Positions 15,528 to 26,400 of a DNA stretch of 32,853 nucleotides are shown piece by piece. How positions within the stretch are numbered: position 1 is the first letter of the stretch; every line of letters begins with the position of its first letter. Made by a program: the position numbers and the translations under genes. The stretch covers positions 1 through 32,853 of the forward strand of contig CACWTR010000029.1 in the NCBI GenBank assembly GCA_902763865.1, given 5' to 3'. The DNA is from an uncultured Bacteroidales bacterium. Lineage in GTDB: Bacteria > Bacteroidota > Bacteroidia > Bacteroidales > Bacteroidaceae. The notes beneath the pieces were generated by a model that saw only the letters and a list, made by a program, of their open reading frames with translations, had not been told where the DNA came from and did no database searches.

Positions 15528-18500
15528 GTGAAACGTATCCATACCCTCGCCCTTCTTTTCCTCTTTTCCCTTCTGGCCGCTGCGCAGAAGGTAACGGTCA
15601 GCGGCACCGTCATGGACGGAGCCCTTAGCGAGCCGATGCCCGGAGCTGCCGTCGTGCTGCTGCAGCCCAAGGACAGCGCCCAGGCTGCCGGCGTGACCTC
15701 CGATGCGGAGGGAAAGTTCAAGCTCCCTTCCGTCAAGGCGGGCAACTACATACTGCGCGTCAGCTTCATCGGCTTCCAGACGTACTATCGCAACATCACG
15801 CTTCCGAAGGGCAACAAGTCAATCAACCTGGGCGAGCTGACATTGCTCGAGAACAGCAAGGTGCTGAAGGAGGCGGAGGTGACGGCAAAGCTGGCCCAGA
15901 TGGAGATGAAGGCCGACACCTTCGTCTATAATGCCGAGGCTTTCCGCATGCCCGAGGGGTCCATGCTGGAGGAACTCGTCAAGAAGCTGCCCGGTGCTGA
16001 AATTGACGACGACGGAACAATCAAGATCAACGGCAAGAGCGTCTCGAAGATTATGGTCGATGGCAAGGAGTACTTCCAGAACGACACGAAGATGGCGATG
16101 AAGAACCTGCCGTCGAAGCTCATCAAGAAGCTGAAAGCCTACGACAAGAAAAGCGACTACACCCGCATCACCGGCATCGACGACGGCGAGGAGGAGACCG
16201 TGCTCGACCTCTCCGTCAAGAAGGGCATGAAGGACGGCTGGGTAGGAAACTTCGACGGAGCCTACGGCACCGAGGACCGCTATTCGGGCAAGGCCAACGT
16301 GAACCGCTTCATGGACAACAGCTATCTCTCCGTCATCGGCAGCCGCAACAACGTGAACGACTTCGGCGGTCGCTGGGGCGGCGGCGGCAACGGCATTGTC
16401 ACCAGCACGATGGGCGGCGTCACCTTTGCCTGGGAGAACGGCAAGCCCGAATACTCCGCCGGATTGCTCAAGCTGGGCGGCAACGTGCGCTACGGCAGCA
16501 GCGACAGCGAGTCGCAGACCCGCACCAACAGCGAGATGTTCCTCCCCTCCGGCGCCAGCCAGTTCTCCAATTCCAAGAACAGGGGCACCAACTGGAATCA
16601 GAACGTCAACGCCAACTTCCGCCTTGAGTGGTTCCCCGACAGCATGACCAACATCCTGTTCCGTCCCAATTTCAGCCACTCCGACGGCAACAGCTTCTCC
16701 GACAGCCGTAGCGTTACCTTCAACCAGAGTCCCTTCGAAGCCGGTCTCACCGACCCCGTCGAGGAGTACAAGACGTGGGCCGACCCCAATGGCATCCGCG
16801 TCAACGGCAACGAGCGCCTCAACAATGGCAACAGCCACTCGAACAACGTCAACGGCGAACTGCAGGTGAACCGACGCATCGGAGTGCCCGGACGAAACAT
16901 CACCGTCAACGTCGAAGGCTCCTACAGCGAGTCGGACAACAAATCCTACAGCCGCTCCATCGTCAACTACTACCAGCGCACTACCGACAACCTCAATGCC
17001 GACTACCAGAACACCTCCTCGCCCTCCAAGAACTACAGCGTGCAAGGTCGCATCAGCTACACCGAGCCCATCCTGAAGGGAACCGTCGTGCAGCTCAGCT
17101 ATCAGGGACAGTACCGCTTCCAGGACAGCAACCGCGAGATGATGGTGTACGACAAGCTGGAGGACGCACTGCGCGACAAAGGCCTGACCGATGTCACTGC
17201 CGTTGACCTCTATAACGGGACGTACCGCGGCATGACCTTCGAAAGCCTCGGCATCGACCTCTCCCAGCTCACCCGCGACGCCATGAACAGTCAGTATGCC
17301 ACCTACAAGGAGTTCAACCAGCGCGTCAACCTCATGCTGCGCCACAACAGCAAGAGCGAGAACGGACAGGAGTTCCAGTTCAACCTGGGCGTGAACTTCG
17401 AGCCGCAGCGCACCGACATGGAGTACGAGAAGCGCGGCGTCCACATCGACACCGTGCGCCACATCTATAATTGGGCACCCCGCCTCAACTTCCGCTGGAA
17501 AATCTCCAACACCAGCCAGCTACGAGTCCGCTACAACGGACGCATGTCCCAACCATCCATGACCAACCTCATCGAAGTCATGGACAACAGCAACCCCCTC
17601 TACATCAGCACAGGTAATGCCGGGCTGAAGTCCTCGTGGAACGACAACTTCAACCTCGACTACAACAACTACATCCCCGACCTGCAGATGGGCTGGTACG
17701 CTGGCCTCTGGGGAGGCATCACGCGCCGCGCCATCTCCAACGCCACCATCTACGACACCGCGTCCGGCATCTCCTACAGCCGACCCATGAACATCGACGG
17801 CGGATGGAACCTGAACACATGGATGGGATTCAACACCGCCCTCGACAAAGCCAAGCACTTCAACATCAACTGGAGCCAGAACATCAACCACGCCACCAGC
17901 GTCGGCTACATCAGCAGCGACCTCGATGCCGGAGCAATGCAGTACATCTCCGGACAGACAGCCGACATGAGCGGACTCTTCGACTACATGGACCGCAGCG
18001 GACTGCTCCGCAAGGCCACCACCAAGAGCACCAGCCTGGGCGAGAACCTCCGCCTCAACTACCGCAACGACCTCCTGGAGGTGGGCATCAATGGCGGCAT
18101 GAACTACCAGCACGCCCGCAACGACATGCAGCAGCAAGGCAACCGCAACACATGGTTCTTCAACTACGGCGGCAACATCGTCATCAACATGCCGTGGGAC
18201 ATGCAGCTGAGCAGCGACATCTCGCAGCAAAGCCGCCGCGGTTACGACGACGCCTCGATGAACACCAACGAGCTCATCTGGAACATGCAGCTCAGCCAGA
18301 ACTTCCTCCGGCAGAAGAACGCCACCGTCAGCGTCCAGTGGTACGACATCCTGCGCAACCGCTCCAGCATCAACCGCAACTACAGCGCCACCAACCGCAG
18401 CGACACCTGGACCAATGCCATACACAGCTACGTCATGGTGCACCTCATTTATCGCTTCAACCTTGTCGGTGACAAGGAAACCCGCGCCGCAGGCTTCGGC

Positions 18501-18569
18501 GGCGGACAGGGCAGCTGGGGCGGAGGCCGTGGCGGTTGGGGCGGCGGAGGCCGCGGCGGACGCTTCTGA
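15528..18569 (+). CDS. TonB-dependent receptor-like outer membrane beta-barrel protein
   Basis: Outer membrane protein with an N-terminal carboxypeptidase-regulatory-like domain (VSGTVMDG...PMPGAAVVLL, about 20-105), a plug-like region (ADTFVYNAEAF...LEELVKKLPG...INGKSVSKIMVDGKEYF) and a long barrel rich in alternating aromatic strands, as in the OMP_b-brl_3 group of TonB-dependent receptors. The tail is glycine-rich (GGGQGSWGGGRGGWGGGG). No ATG exists in frame before the signal peptide. I place the start at GTG 15528, which gives VKRIHTLALLFLFSLLAAAQ as signal peptide; an earlier GTG at 15453 would add 25 residues. No SusD-like partner lies next to it, so it is not a standard SusCD pair. The substrate is unknown, and it may import a ligand or export or anchor a peptide. 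Confidence 0.88.
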   Translation: MKRIHTLALLFLFSLLAAAQKVTVSGTVMDGALSEPMPGAAVVLLQPKDSAQAAGVTSDAEGKFKLPSVKAGNYILRVSFIGFQTYYRNITLPKGNKSINLGELTLLENSKVLKEAEVTAKLAQMEMKADTFVYNAEAFRMPEGSMLEELVKKLPGAEIDDDGTIKINGKSVSKIMVDGKEYFQNDTKMAMKNLPSKLIKKLKAYDKKSDYTRITGIDDGEEETVLDLSVKKGMKDGWVGNFDGAYGTEDRYSGKANVNRFMDNSYLSVIGSRNNVNDFGGRWGGGGNGIVTSTMGGVTFAWENGKPEYSAGLLKLGGNVRYGSSDSESQTRTNSEMFLPSGASQFSNSKNRGTNWNQNVNANFRLEWFPDSMTNILFRPNFSHSDGNSFSDSRSVTFNQSPFEAGLTDPVEEYKTWADPNGIRVNGNERLNNGNSHSNNVNGELQVNRRIGVPGRNITVNVEGSYSESDNKSYSRSIVNYYQRTTDNLNADYQNTSSPSKNYSVQGRISYTEPILKGTVVQLSYQGQYRFQDSNREMMVYDKLEDALRDKGLTDVTAVDLYNGTYRGMTFESLGIDLSQLTRDAMNSQYATYKEFNQRVNLMLRHNSKSENGQEFQFNLGVNFEPQRTDMEYEKRGVHIDTVRHIYNWAPRLNFRWKISNTSQLRVRYNGRMSQPSMTNLIEVMDNSNPLYISTGNAGLKSSWNDNFNLDYNNYIPDLQMGWYAGLWGGITRRAISNATIYDTASGISYSRPMNIDGGWNLNTWMGFNTALDKAKHFNINWSQNINHATSVGYISSDLDAGAMQYISGQTADMSGLFDYMDRSGLLRKATTKSTSLGENLRLNYRNDLLEVGINGGMNYQHARNDMQQQGNRNTWFFNYGGNIVINMPWDMQLSSDISQQSRRGYDDASMNTNELIWNMQLSQNFLRQKNATVSVQWYDILRNRSSINRNYSATNRSDTWTNAIHSYVMVHLIYRFNLVGDKETRAAGFGGGQGSWGGGRGGWGGGGRGGRF

Positions 18570-18573
18570 ATCC

Positions 18574-18598
18574 CTGCCCCTTGCCCCCTTGCTCCCTC
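18574..18598. repeat. CCCCTTGC-type dispersed repeat
   Basis: A TGCCCCTTGCCCCCTTGC block starts just after the TonB-family stop codon. The same motif, in several copies, is inserted in the phospholipase D-like gene near 31930-32035. It looks like a short mobile or recombining intergenic repeat. Confidence 0.55.
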
Positions 18599-18699
18599 TC
18601 TTATCGTCTCGTACTTGCATACGGCTTGTTTCGTACTTCAAAAGCCACTATTTCGGACAGGAATAGTATCATTCTGTGTGTTCTTACGCTCAAAATGCG

Positions 18700-18707
18700 T
18701 AAATTTG
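18700..18707 (+). promoter_or_regulatory. Promoter of the LytS-like gene (TAAATTTG)
   Basis: TAAATTTG fits TAnnTTTG and lies 38 bp before the ATG at 18746. It supports this start over a longer frame that would run back into the TonB-family gene. Confidence 0.65.
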
Positions 18708-18745
18708 TAGCAGCAAAGAAGCATACGAACACACATAACAGCAGA

Positions 18746-19384
18746 ATGAACCCCCTCTGGAGAAGAAATTCCATACGACACGACAGCGCCGAGACTGGCA
18801 CAAAAGTCAATGTTCAATGTACAATGTTGAATGGCGCTCTGCTCATTGACTCCCTCCGAGCCCTTCACCCCCTGGTTGCCTCCGACCCCAAGCGGGCCCA
18901 GGAAATCATCGTGGAGATGATGGCGCTGATGCACTATGCTGCCCGCATGACCGGCGAGCAGCGCATACTGCTCTACTACGAACTCGACTCCATCTGCCAC
19001 CTCGCGCAGCTGATGAAGCTGAACTACGGAGGCAAGGTACGCATCTCGCTTCAGCTGCCGGAAGTCGGCGACCACTGGATACAGCCGCCCGCCATGCTCT
19101 TCGCCTACGTCGAGAGCGCCTTCCGCCACTGCATCGAAGGGGAGGGAGAATCATTCGTCGAAATAAAAGCCACGGTCGAAGGCGATGAGCTACGCTTCCT
19201 CTGCCGCAACTCCAAGGGACGGGAGGGGCAGGCTGGCGCAGTGTCGGCTGTTCCTATCCGTACGGGCAAATCCCCGGCCTGCATAGACAAGCAGCGGAAG
19301 CAGCCAACCACCCGATTCAGCACCCTCCGCACCGAGGACAGCCCTGATGTATATTCCGTAGAACTTACCATCCCTCTCGAATGA
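18746..19384 (+). CDS. LytS-family histidine kinase-like protein, degenerate (pseudokinase)
   Basis: A 212-residue cytoplasmic protein aligned by eye to the His_kinase/HATPase part of LytS-type sensors, with no membrane or sensor domain. NGALLIDSLRALHPLVASDP (29-48) corresponds to the family's PHFLFNSLNSIRALV...DP but lacks the phospho-accepting His. The later DPKRAQEIIVEMMALMHYA matches the next family helix. VESAFRHCIEG replaces the N-box VENAIKHG and loses its Asn. The GIGLxNVxxRL ATP-lid motif is absent, replaced by GAVSAVPIRTGKSPACID; the last strand YSVELTIPLE is conserved. Catalysis is therefore unlikely, and a binding or inhibitory role is more plausible. The first ~27 residues cover a CAATGTTCAATGT repeat, so Met27 (18824) is an alternative start. 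It lies upstream of a LytTR gene and may regulate it. Confidence 0.75.
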   Translation: MNPLWRRNSIRHDSAETGTKVNVQCTMLNGALLIDSLRALHPLVASDPKRAQEIIVEMMALMHYAARMTGEQRILLYYELDSICHLAQLMKLNYGGKVRISLQLPEVGDHWIQPPAMLFAYVESAFRHCIEGEGESFVEIKATVEGDELRFLCRNSKGREGQAGAVSAVPIRTGKSPACIDKQRKQPTTRFSTLRTEDSPDVYSVELTIPLE

Positions 19385-19433
19385 CAAGCCACTCTACCTC
19401 CTTTTCAGGGCTCCGCGAAGAAAAACAGAACCA

Positions 19434-19447
19434 GGGCTGCAAAGCCC
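19434..19447 (+). other. Small hairpin before LytTR gene
   Basis: GGGCT-GCAA-AGCCC forms a 5-bp stem with a tetraloop, followed shortly by GGTAAAAAAAC. It sits in the 111-bp gap between the LytS-like and LytTR genes. It may be incidental. Confidence 0.3.
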
Positions 19448-19495
19448 GTGGTAAAAAAACAATAAGTACCACATTAAACGGTTTTCTTTTTCTTT

Positions 19496-19855
19496 ATGAT
19501 GAAAATCTACATCGAATCGCGCGACGAAATCCGCATCATCGACATGCAGGAAGTATGCTTCCTGCAGGCAAGTCACAACTACACAGATTTCGTGTTTGCT
19601 GATGGGCGAACAAAGAGTGAACTGGTAGGCATCTCCGTGCTGGAAGGCCGGATTGCCGAAGCAGCAAGGAAGGCAGGTATTCCAAATCCCTTCGTGCGTG
19701 TCGGACGCAGCCTGCTGGTCAACACCTCCCACATCGAGCTGGTGAGCATCAAGCTCAAGCTGATCAGCTTCCGCGGCAATCCGCCCATCACGCTCAGTGC
19801 CTCCAAGAACATGCTCATGCTGCTCAAGAGGCATCTATCGGAGAGCATGCAATAA
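19496..19855 (+). CDS. Stand-alone LytTR-domain DNA-binding protein
   Basis: A 119-residue transcription regulator consisting almost entirely of a LytTR domain. Visible family pattern: IRIIDMQEVCFLQASHNYTD (strand and contact region), DGRTKSELVGISVLEGRI, then FVRVGRSLLVN corresponding to the typical FxRxHRSxxVN block, followed by IELVSIKLKLISF and PITLSASKNMLMLLKRHL. There is no receiver domain, so it cannot be controlled by aspartate phosphorylation in the usual way. ATG at 19496 and 19499 are equally possible. It follows the LytS-like pseudokinase by 111 bp and precedes the secreted-protein cluster; control of those genes or of the upstream TonB-family gene is an inference. Confidence 0.88.
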   Translation: MMKIYIESRDEIRIIDMQEVCFLQASHNYTDFVFADGRTKSELVGISVLEGRIAEAARKAGIPNPFVRVGRSLLVNTSHIELVSIKLKLISFRGNPPITLSASKNMLMLLKRHLSESMQ

Positions 19856-19982
19856 GCCCCGCCCGACCCTTCCCGGGCTGACTGATTGCGGCGCGGCGTA
19901 GGTCTCCATGCACCTATGCCCGCCCTCTTCGTACTCTGACCCTTCCTGTCTGCCACCCTCCTCGTGCGTATTGAAGATACTC

Positions 19983-20151
19983 AGCTTTCGGAAGTTAATG
20001 AAGTTAAAGGACGATACCACCGGGATATAGTGTACTTTCAGCCTTGAGTCGGACCGCAAAGCTATTGTCCTTAAACTACCCCAAAGCGAGCATAGCGAGC
20101 TAACTCCTTTAACTTCTCTAACTTCCCTCAATAGCACAGCAACCGAAACTT
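19983..20151. mobile_element. MITE-like inverted-repeat element, copy 1
   Basis: The element is bounded by AGCTTTCGG and CCGAAACTT and has subterminal GAAGTTAA and TTAACTTC repeats. Internally it shares long stretches with copy 2 at 29702-29888, such as AGTTAAAGGACGATACCAC, ACTTTCAGCC and AAAGCGAGCA. It has no coding capacity beyond short frames. It is a non-autonomous mobile element or structured repeat; no flanking target duplication is clear. Confidence 0.65.
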
Positions 20152-20321
20152 AAGTAATATATATGTTCGCGCGCGCGATGTGGCAGCCCTAAAAGGGCAT
20201 CTTGCACAGCTCCGAAACCCTTCTTGTCGGTTCGTACACCGAAAGTCTGCGTTTCGGCCAGAAACCCCTACGGCTCAGAGAAACCATGTTTACTGCTCAT
20301 TCATGTTTCTATAATAATACA

Positions 20322-20329
20322 TATCTTTG
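20322..20329 (+). promoter_or_regulatory. Promoter of the 2262-residue protein (TATCTTTG)
   Basis: TATCTTTG fits TAnnTTTG and lies 90 bp before the ATG. A long A/T-rich 5' leader is implied. No clear -33 element is seen. Confidence 0.55.
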
Positions 20330-20419
20330 CTTCCGAAAAGTGTAAATATATAACGGAATAAAGCATATTAGTCATAAGAAAGTGATAAAACAACCAATAT
20401 TAATTTAATTAATTTTATT

Positions 20420-23400
20420 ATGAATCAGAAAGTTCTTTACTCTGTGATGGGCCTTGCCGCCATGCCAATGGTACAGACGGTTGCCCAAAATCAAAACTGG
20501 ACTGGAACTACAATGACAGTTGCCGGTAGCCAGGCAGTTACAGATGCTGCTACTGCTGAGCCTTTGAGCTTCAACATTGGTAAGTTGGCTCCGGGCTATT
20601 ACAACCTCGCATTGCAGGTTACGTCGAAGGTTTACGATGTTACCGTTGCAGTCTCCGGCGCAAAAGGCACCCCCAATCAGGTATGCAATCCTGGTTCTAC
20701 AGCTCAGGATGTGAACGTTGCATTCCAGGTGGAAGATGCAACGAAAGACATCGTCATTTCCTTGGCAAGCTCTGATCCCGGTGTGTCAGGCTCCGGATAC
20801 TCTATTACCGCTCCTACTACGGTAAGCCTCGCCTTCAACTTTGCTACTATCAAGAGCACATTGGCTACCAATGCCCAGACTCTTGCTAACACCATCAGCG
20901 GCTACAACTATGCAGCCAAGGAGGATGATGTGAAGGCTGCCAATGCCCTGAAGACAAAGGCAGACAACGTACAGTCAAGCTATGATGACTATAAGAAGTA
21001 CAAGCTCTATGCTGAGAAATCTACTATTCAGGAAGAAATCGATGCACTGGCTGACAAAGCTGCCAAGGCAGAGGCTGCCTACCAGAACGAGCAGGCTTAC
21101 AACCGCGTAAACGCCGCAATCACGGCAATCAAGGCTAAGTACAACGCTGCCGTTGCAGAATTGGAGGTGAAACTCGTAGGTGCTGCCGCTTATCTGCTTG
21201 GCAAAGCCAAGGCTGACCTGAACGATTACATCAACCTGGAGATTACGGAGGCCACTTCTGCCAGCTATGCTTCCTATCAGGCCGGCACCGCTGTTGCTGA
21301 CGAGAAAACGAATACCGATAAGATTCCTACAGAAGCTGATCTCAACACCATTGTCAAAAACTATACGGATCAGGCAACAGACAATATCGGTCACTATGAT
21401 GCTCTGCACAAAAAGGTAACTGATCTGCAGGCCGACCTCGACAATGTTAAGCCTGCATCCGGCGACATCGCTGCCCTGTTCCCCAAGACAGAGGCCCAAG
21501 TCGCTATTGATGCCATCAACACAAAGGTAGAGAATGCCTACAACTCTGCCGCCCAGCTGTCGCTCGATGTTGATAAAGAAGCAGGCGAGGCGCAAACAAA
21601 GATCAACGAACTGGCAGATAAGGTTAACCAGGCCAATGCCGAGTACAATGCCAATGCTGCAACCACCACTGCCATTGCTGGTGTCCAGAAGAAGTTGGAC
21701 GATGCCAAGGCAGCTGTCAATGCCAAGGTTTCAACGGATGGCAAATACAAGGCTCAGGACTACTATACTGACTATGTTAAGGGTATTCAGGACAAGATTA
21801 CGAAGCTCACTACCGATGCTGCTGCCGTCTATAAGGTGGATGGCACAGGTTCGGCTCAGACTTACAACTCAGAGCTGGCTGCCAAGATTACGGCTATCGA
21901 GGGTGAGATTACTCCCTACCAGACCAATGCCGTTGCTGCAGTTGCAAAGTACGATGAGCTGGTTGCCGCTATGGCAAGCTACCAGAAGGACCTCGATGAA
22001 GTTCGCGGTCTGGTGGAAAATCTTGCTATCTATGAAGACGAGGAAGGAGTCTATGACTACAAGACGAAGCTTGACCTCCTGCAAAAGCGCATCAACGCCA
22101 TTAATAAGGCTATCAAAGAGGCCCAGGAGAAAGTTGGTGCCGATCACTGGACAGCGATGCTTGGTATCAATAAGGATGCTGCTATTACTGATGCCATTAA
22201 GGCACTGAAGGATAACTACAAGGTTGATCAGAACACCTACGATAAGGATTATCTGGATGGTAGCCTGAAAACCCTCAGCACAAGTATCAACAGCTTCGAC
22301 GCTACAGATGCAACACTCGGTGCAGACCATCAGGCCTTTGCCGATGCAGAAGCTGCCATCAGTGCTAAGGTGACAGCCGCACAGGGTGCAAGGGAAGCCA
22401 TCGACCCCGCCGATGAAAAGGCTCCGGAAAAGATTGCTGAACTGACTGCAACGGTTAACAGCATCAAGGCAGAGCAGGCTGCTCTCGAGGCCGCTGCCGC
22501 TGCCGTTGCAGCCAAAGTTGCGGCCAATAACCAAGCAAAGGGCAACCTTGCTACAAGCATCGGCGGCTTGAAGGAAAAGATTAAGTCGTTTGAGGACACT
22601 TATAAGATTGGTAAGGACAACTCCACCCTTGGCAACCGCGGTAAGGCTGAAGGCAGCATCACCAAGGAAGTCGGTGAGATTAAGACCGAACTCGAGACTT
22701 TGGAAAAAGCAAACAATGATGTTGTAACTACCGTTGTGAAAGAAGTCGAGAAGACTGTTGCCACCAGCGGACTCGCCAACGGCCTGTACGAAGTTAAAGT
22801 AGAGGTTGAAGCCGCAGCTGCCGGCACTGTCTCTGTCAACTACTCCAAAAAGGATTACGATGCAGGCAAAACCACGGTCACGCTGGAGAGCGTATTCGTT
22901 TCTGACGGCACACTGACGGCTGCCGTAAGCGGCAAGGACGACAAGGTGACAATCAAGAAGCTCACCTACCACGAGAACTCCCTGGATGCAACCTACAACA
23001 ATGCAGACGAGAAGAACCCTGGCTACAACAACACCTATTCTGCCTTGAACGCACAGGAGAATGCTCTTGAAACAGCCGCTCCCGGCATCAAGACTGCTGT
23101 TGAGAACAATGCTGCGACCTACACAGCTGCCACCAATGACGTTAAAGCCCTGCAGACAACTGAGCTCAACACTCTGAAAAACCTGAAGAATGTCACCAAC
23201 GCCGAGGCCGTGAGCGACGACGCTACAGCAAAGAAGGATGATCCTGCTAACTTCAAGGTATTTGAGACTGACCTTGACGCCGGCAAGACCTACACAGCTA
23301 AAAAGGCTGCCATCGACGCTGACATCAATGCCCTGCAGACCGCTCTCGATGCATCCAACGCAGCAGAGACTATGGTCGAAAAGTGGCAGAACAAGAGCAT

Positions 23401-26400
23401 CACCGTCGGTGAAGGCGACAATGCCAAGACCTATTCCATCTCAGCTATCACTGCTGCCATCAATAACCTCAAGGCAGAGGCCGAGAAAGAAAGCAACAAC
23501 TACGAGGCATACGCTGCCCTTCAGAGCGAAAACATGTCTAAGCTCAGGCCCGATACTATCTTTACGAAGAAGGATGGCGAGCACCTTGTGGACATGACTG
23601 AAGCTGAGATTAAAGAGATTATAGGCGGAGGTGCTTATGATCACTACATCGAACTGCAAAATGGCTATAAGGCAGGCAAGAATGATATTCTGAAAGCTAT
23701 GAAGCAGAGCCTTAGCGCTCGTACGGCTGTCAGCACCAAGAGTGGCTTCGTGAGTCAGATTGCAGCACTCATCGAAAAGGTGAAGGTTGTCAAGAGCGAT
23801 GGTATAGCTAACAAGAAGAAGTATGACGAACAGGTTGCTGCCTACACTGAGACTCAAACCCTTTGGAACAGCACCTACACCGAGATTGCTGCAACCGACC
23901 ATAGCTCCAAGGTACAGGAATGGCTCGACCAGCTCGACGCTATCCAGGTTGACCTTACCGCAGCTACCGAGGCTGTAGAGGCTAACTACAAGAAAGGTAA
24001 GTCTGTGGCTGAGGCTAAGGACTTCGCCTCAATCAAGGCTCGCATCAACGACGTGAAAGCCCAGCAGAAGGAAGGTTACGACGCTCAGATTGCCGCCGAC
24101 AACAAGGCCGCACACGAGTCCTTCATGGGTACAGAGACTACGAAGGGAGCCATCGGACTGGCTAACGAGGCATATCTGAATGCCGTGAAGGAACGTGCCA
24201 CATACAGTACGACCAACGCCGATATCGAAAAAGAAGTCACGGAGGCTGCTGCTGCACTGGATGTTATCCTCTACAATTGCCCGACAGAAATCGAGAAATT
24301 GAAGAACGATGAGAACGCAGCTTACGCAGCTGTCACCAGTCCTACCACATTCGACGTTAGCGAATACAACGAAGCTGCAACTGCAATCCAAAAGAGGATT
24401 ACAGATGCTCTCGCTCAGTTCAAGGTGAATGTGAAGGCTGCCCTCAATAAATTCTGGGAAAAAAGGACCTTAGGCGACTCAGGCTATAGTGCCAAGCTTT
24501 CTGCTGCAGAATCAGCTATTGAAGACTACAAGGACGAGGCTAAGACTGATGCATTCAAGGATGTACAGAATCTGATAGCTCAAGGTACTGCTGGTGTGAC
24601 TAACCTGAAGCTCTCGGATATTGAGGCTGCTGTTGCCGGTCTGGAGAATATCGATAACATGCTCGCTGCAGACAAGAACGTAGCCGCAGTGAAGGATATC
24701 GATATCCGCCTTGCAGAAGCCGAACAGAAGTACAACGACGTGAAGGCCTACATCGACGGTGTAAATATTACAGATGATTACGCCGGCATCAAGGCAAGCA
24801 ACAAGGAGGATCTGGAGCGGTCTTACTCCAATAACATCACCCGAGGCGCTAAGAGGTTGACTAAGAACTTCAGTAACCGCGACGATATCAAGTGGTTTGT
24901 TGATCAGTTCATTGGGACGGCTACCACTTGTGAGAATAAGGTCAAGGCAGCCGTAGAGAACGATGTCAAGAACACTGAGGCATACGAAGAGATGCTTGCT
25001 GCTTGGAATGAGGTAGCTAAGGTGCTGGAAGATGCAATAGATGCTGCTGCTGCTTACAAGTATGATGCTTCGTTTGCAACGCTCGAGCAGAGGCTTGAGG
25101 ACATCAAGGAAGCGATGGATGATGCCAAGGAATGGGGCTATGCTGTCGATTATCAGACCAATGACTTCGACGTTGATGCACTCACAGCTGATATCAATAC
25201 TGCATTGGAAACTGCCTTTAATACTGAAAAGACCAGTCTTGCAGCGGATATCGCAGAACTGAAGAACCAGTACAATGCATACGTTGCCGCTAATGGTCTC
25301 GATGAAGCAGCAGGTCAGTTCAAGGCAGCAATCGATGAACTCGAAAAACAGCTCAAAGACATAGATATCGTGGACCTTGACGACCCCGCCGACGACATCG
25401 ACTTCGACGACAGGGTTGCTGCTACCGAGGCTCTGATTGAGTTGCAGTACGCTATTGCCAATCTGGAGACTGAGTTGCTCGCGGCTAATGGAAATACTGC
25501 CAATGCCGAAGCACTCGCAGACTTCAACGGCCAGCTTCAGGAGCTTGAAGCCACAGCTTCGCTCGAAGGCATCGACCCGTGGGTAGGTGAGCAGAGCGTT
25601 AAGGGCAAGAAGATTTCCGACTGGATTGCTGAGATCTCAGCTCAGATAGTAGAGCTCAAGAGTGACATTGAGGCTGAACCGAACCTCTCGTTCTACAAGA
25701 AGCAGTACCAGGCTCAAATTGATGCCATTGCGGAAGTCCTCACGCCTGTTGCTTCAGCCATCGCGGATAGGCAGGCTCAGGTAGTAGCCAACAATGCAGC
25801 TTATGCAAGTCTTACCGGAGAACTCGAAAGATTGCAGGGCTTGGTTGATGCAGCCAAGGCAAAGGTTAGTGAGTACGAGCATTTCAATTTACCCTACCCC
25901 AACATCACCTACAACTATAATGACCTGCTTGAGCAGTACAACTATAAACATGTCCTCACTGGTGGTATCCAACTGGATATTAACAATGCAAAGAATGCAG
26001 TGGAAAATGCTAACAGGTACAAGGAAGCTCAGAACTACAACCTGACAATTACGTCAAATGTTGAGAATACGGTAAAGAACTATCTTGATAACTCTGCTAA
26101 CGCTGAGCTCAATTGTCAAATTAATGATCTGAACATTGATCTCGCCGATGCCATCGATATTGCCAATCATGAGGGTAAGGATAAGTATTCCAGCGTGCTT
26201 TGGGCAAGGTTGATTGCTATAAAGGATGCAATCGATACAAGAATCAACAAACTGCAGGAGGATGTTGATTATTCCAACGGGCATGAATACTGGAACGGTA
26301 ACAGTTGGGTTTATGGCTGCTTCAGCGATGCCGACTATGCAGGTCACATGGAGACCGTTGGAAGCATCAAGGAAGATATCGATACCCTCGATGATTCGGT

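Larger units (their letters stand above)
19856..20419. other. Intergenic region before the giant secreted protein
   Basis: 564 bp with no credible gene. Contents in order: 19983-20151, a ~170-bp inverted-repeat element (separate entry); about 20168-20178, a GC-alternating run; 20186-20198, stem GCCCT/AGGGC; 20239-20257, stem CCGAAA/TTTCGG around GTCTGCG; 20322-20329, promoter box TATCTTTG; then a very A/T-rich leader of about 90 bp ending at the ATG. The long leader and stems leave room for post-transcriptional control. Confidence 0.65.

Noticed and set aside
15819-17462. Minus-strand frame of 547 codons
   Set aside because: It is opposite the TonB-family barrel gene. Its Val/Ala/Leu-rich sequence is typical of antisense frames in GC-rich genes.
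15528-18569. SusC of a polysaccharide utilisation locus
   Set aside because: No SusD-like gene is adjacent, and the barrel resembles the OMP_b-brl_3 group rather than SusC.
19835-20137. Small minus-strand protein sharing SDSRLKVH with a frame near 29796
   Set aside because: The shared peptide is just the translation of the two copies of the inverted-repeat element. There is no sign of selection for coding.
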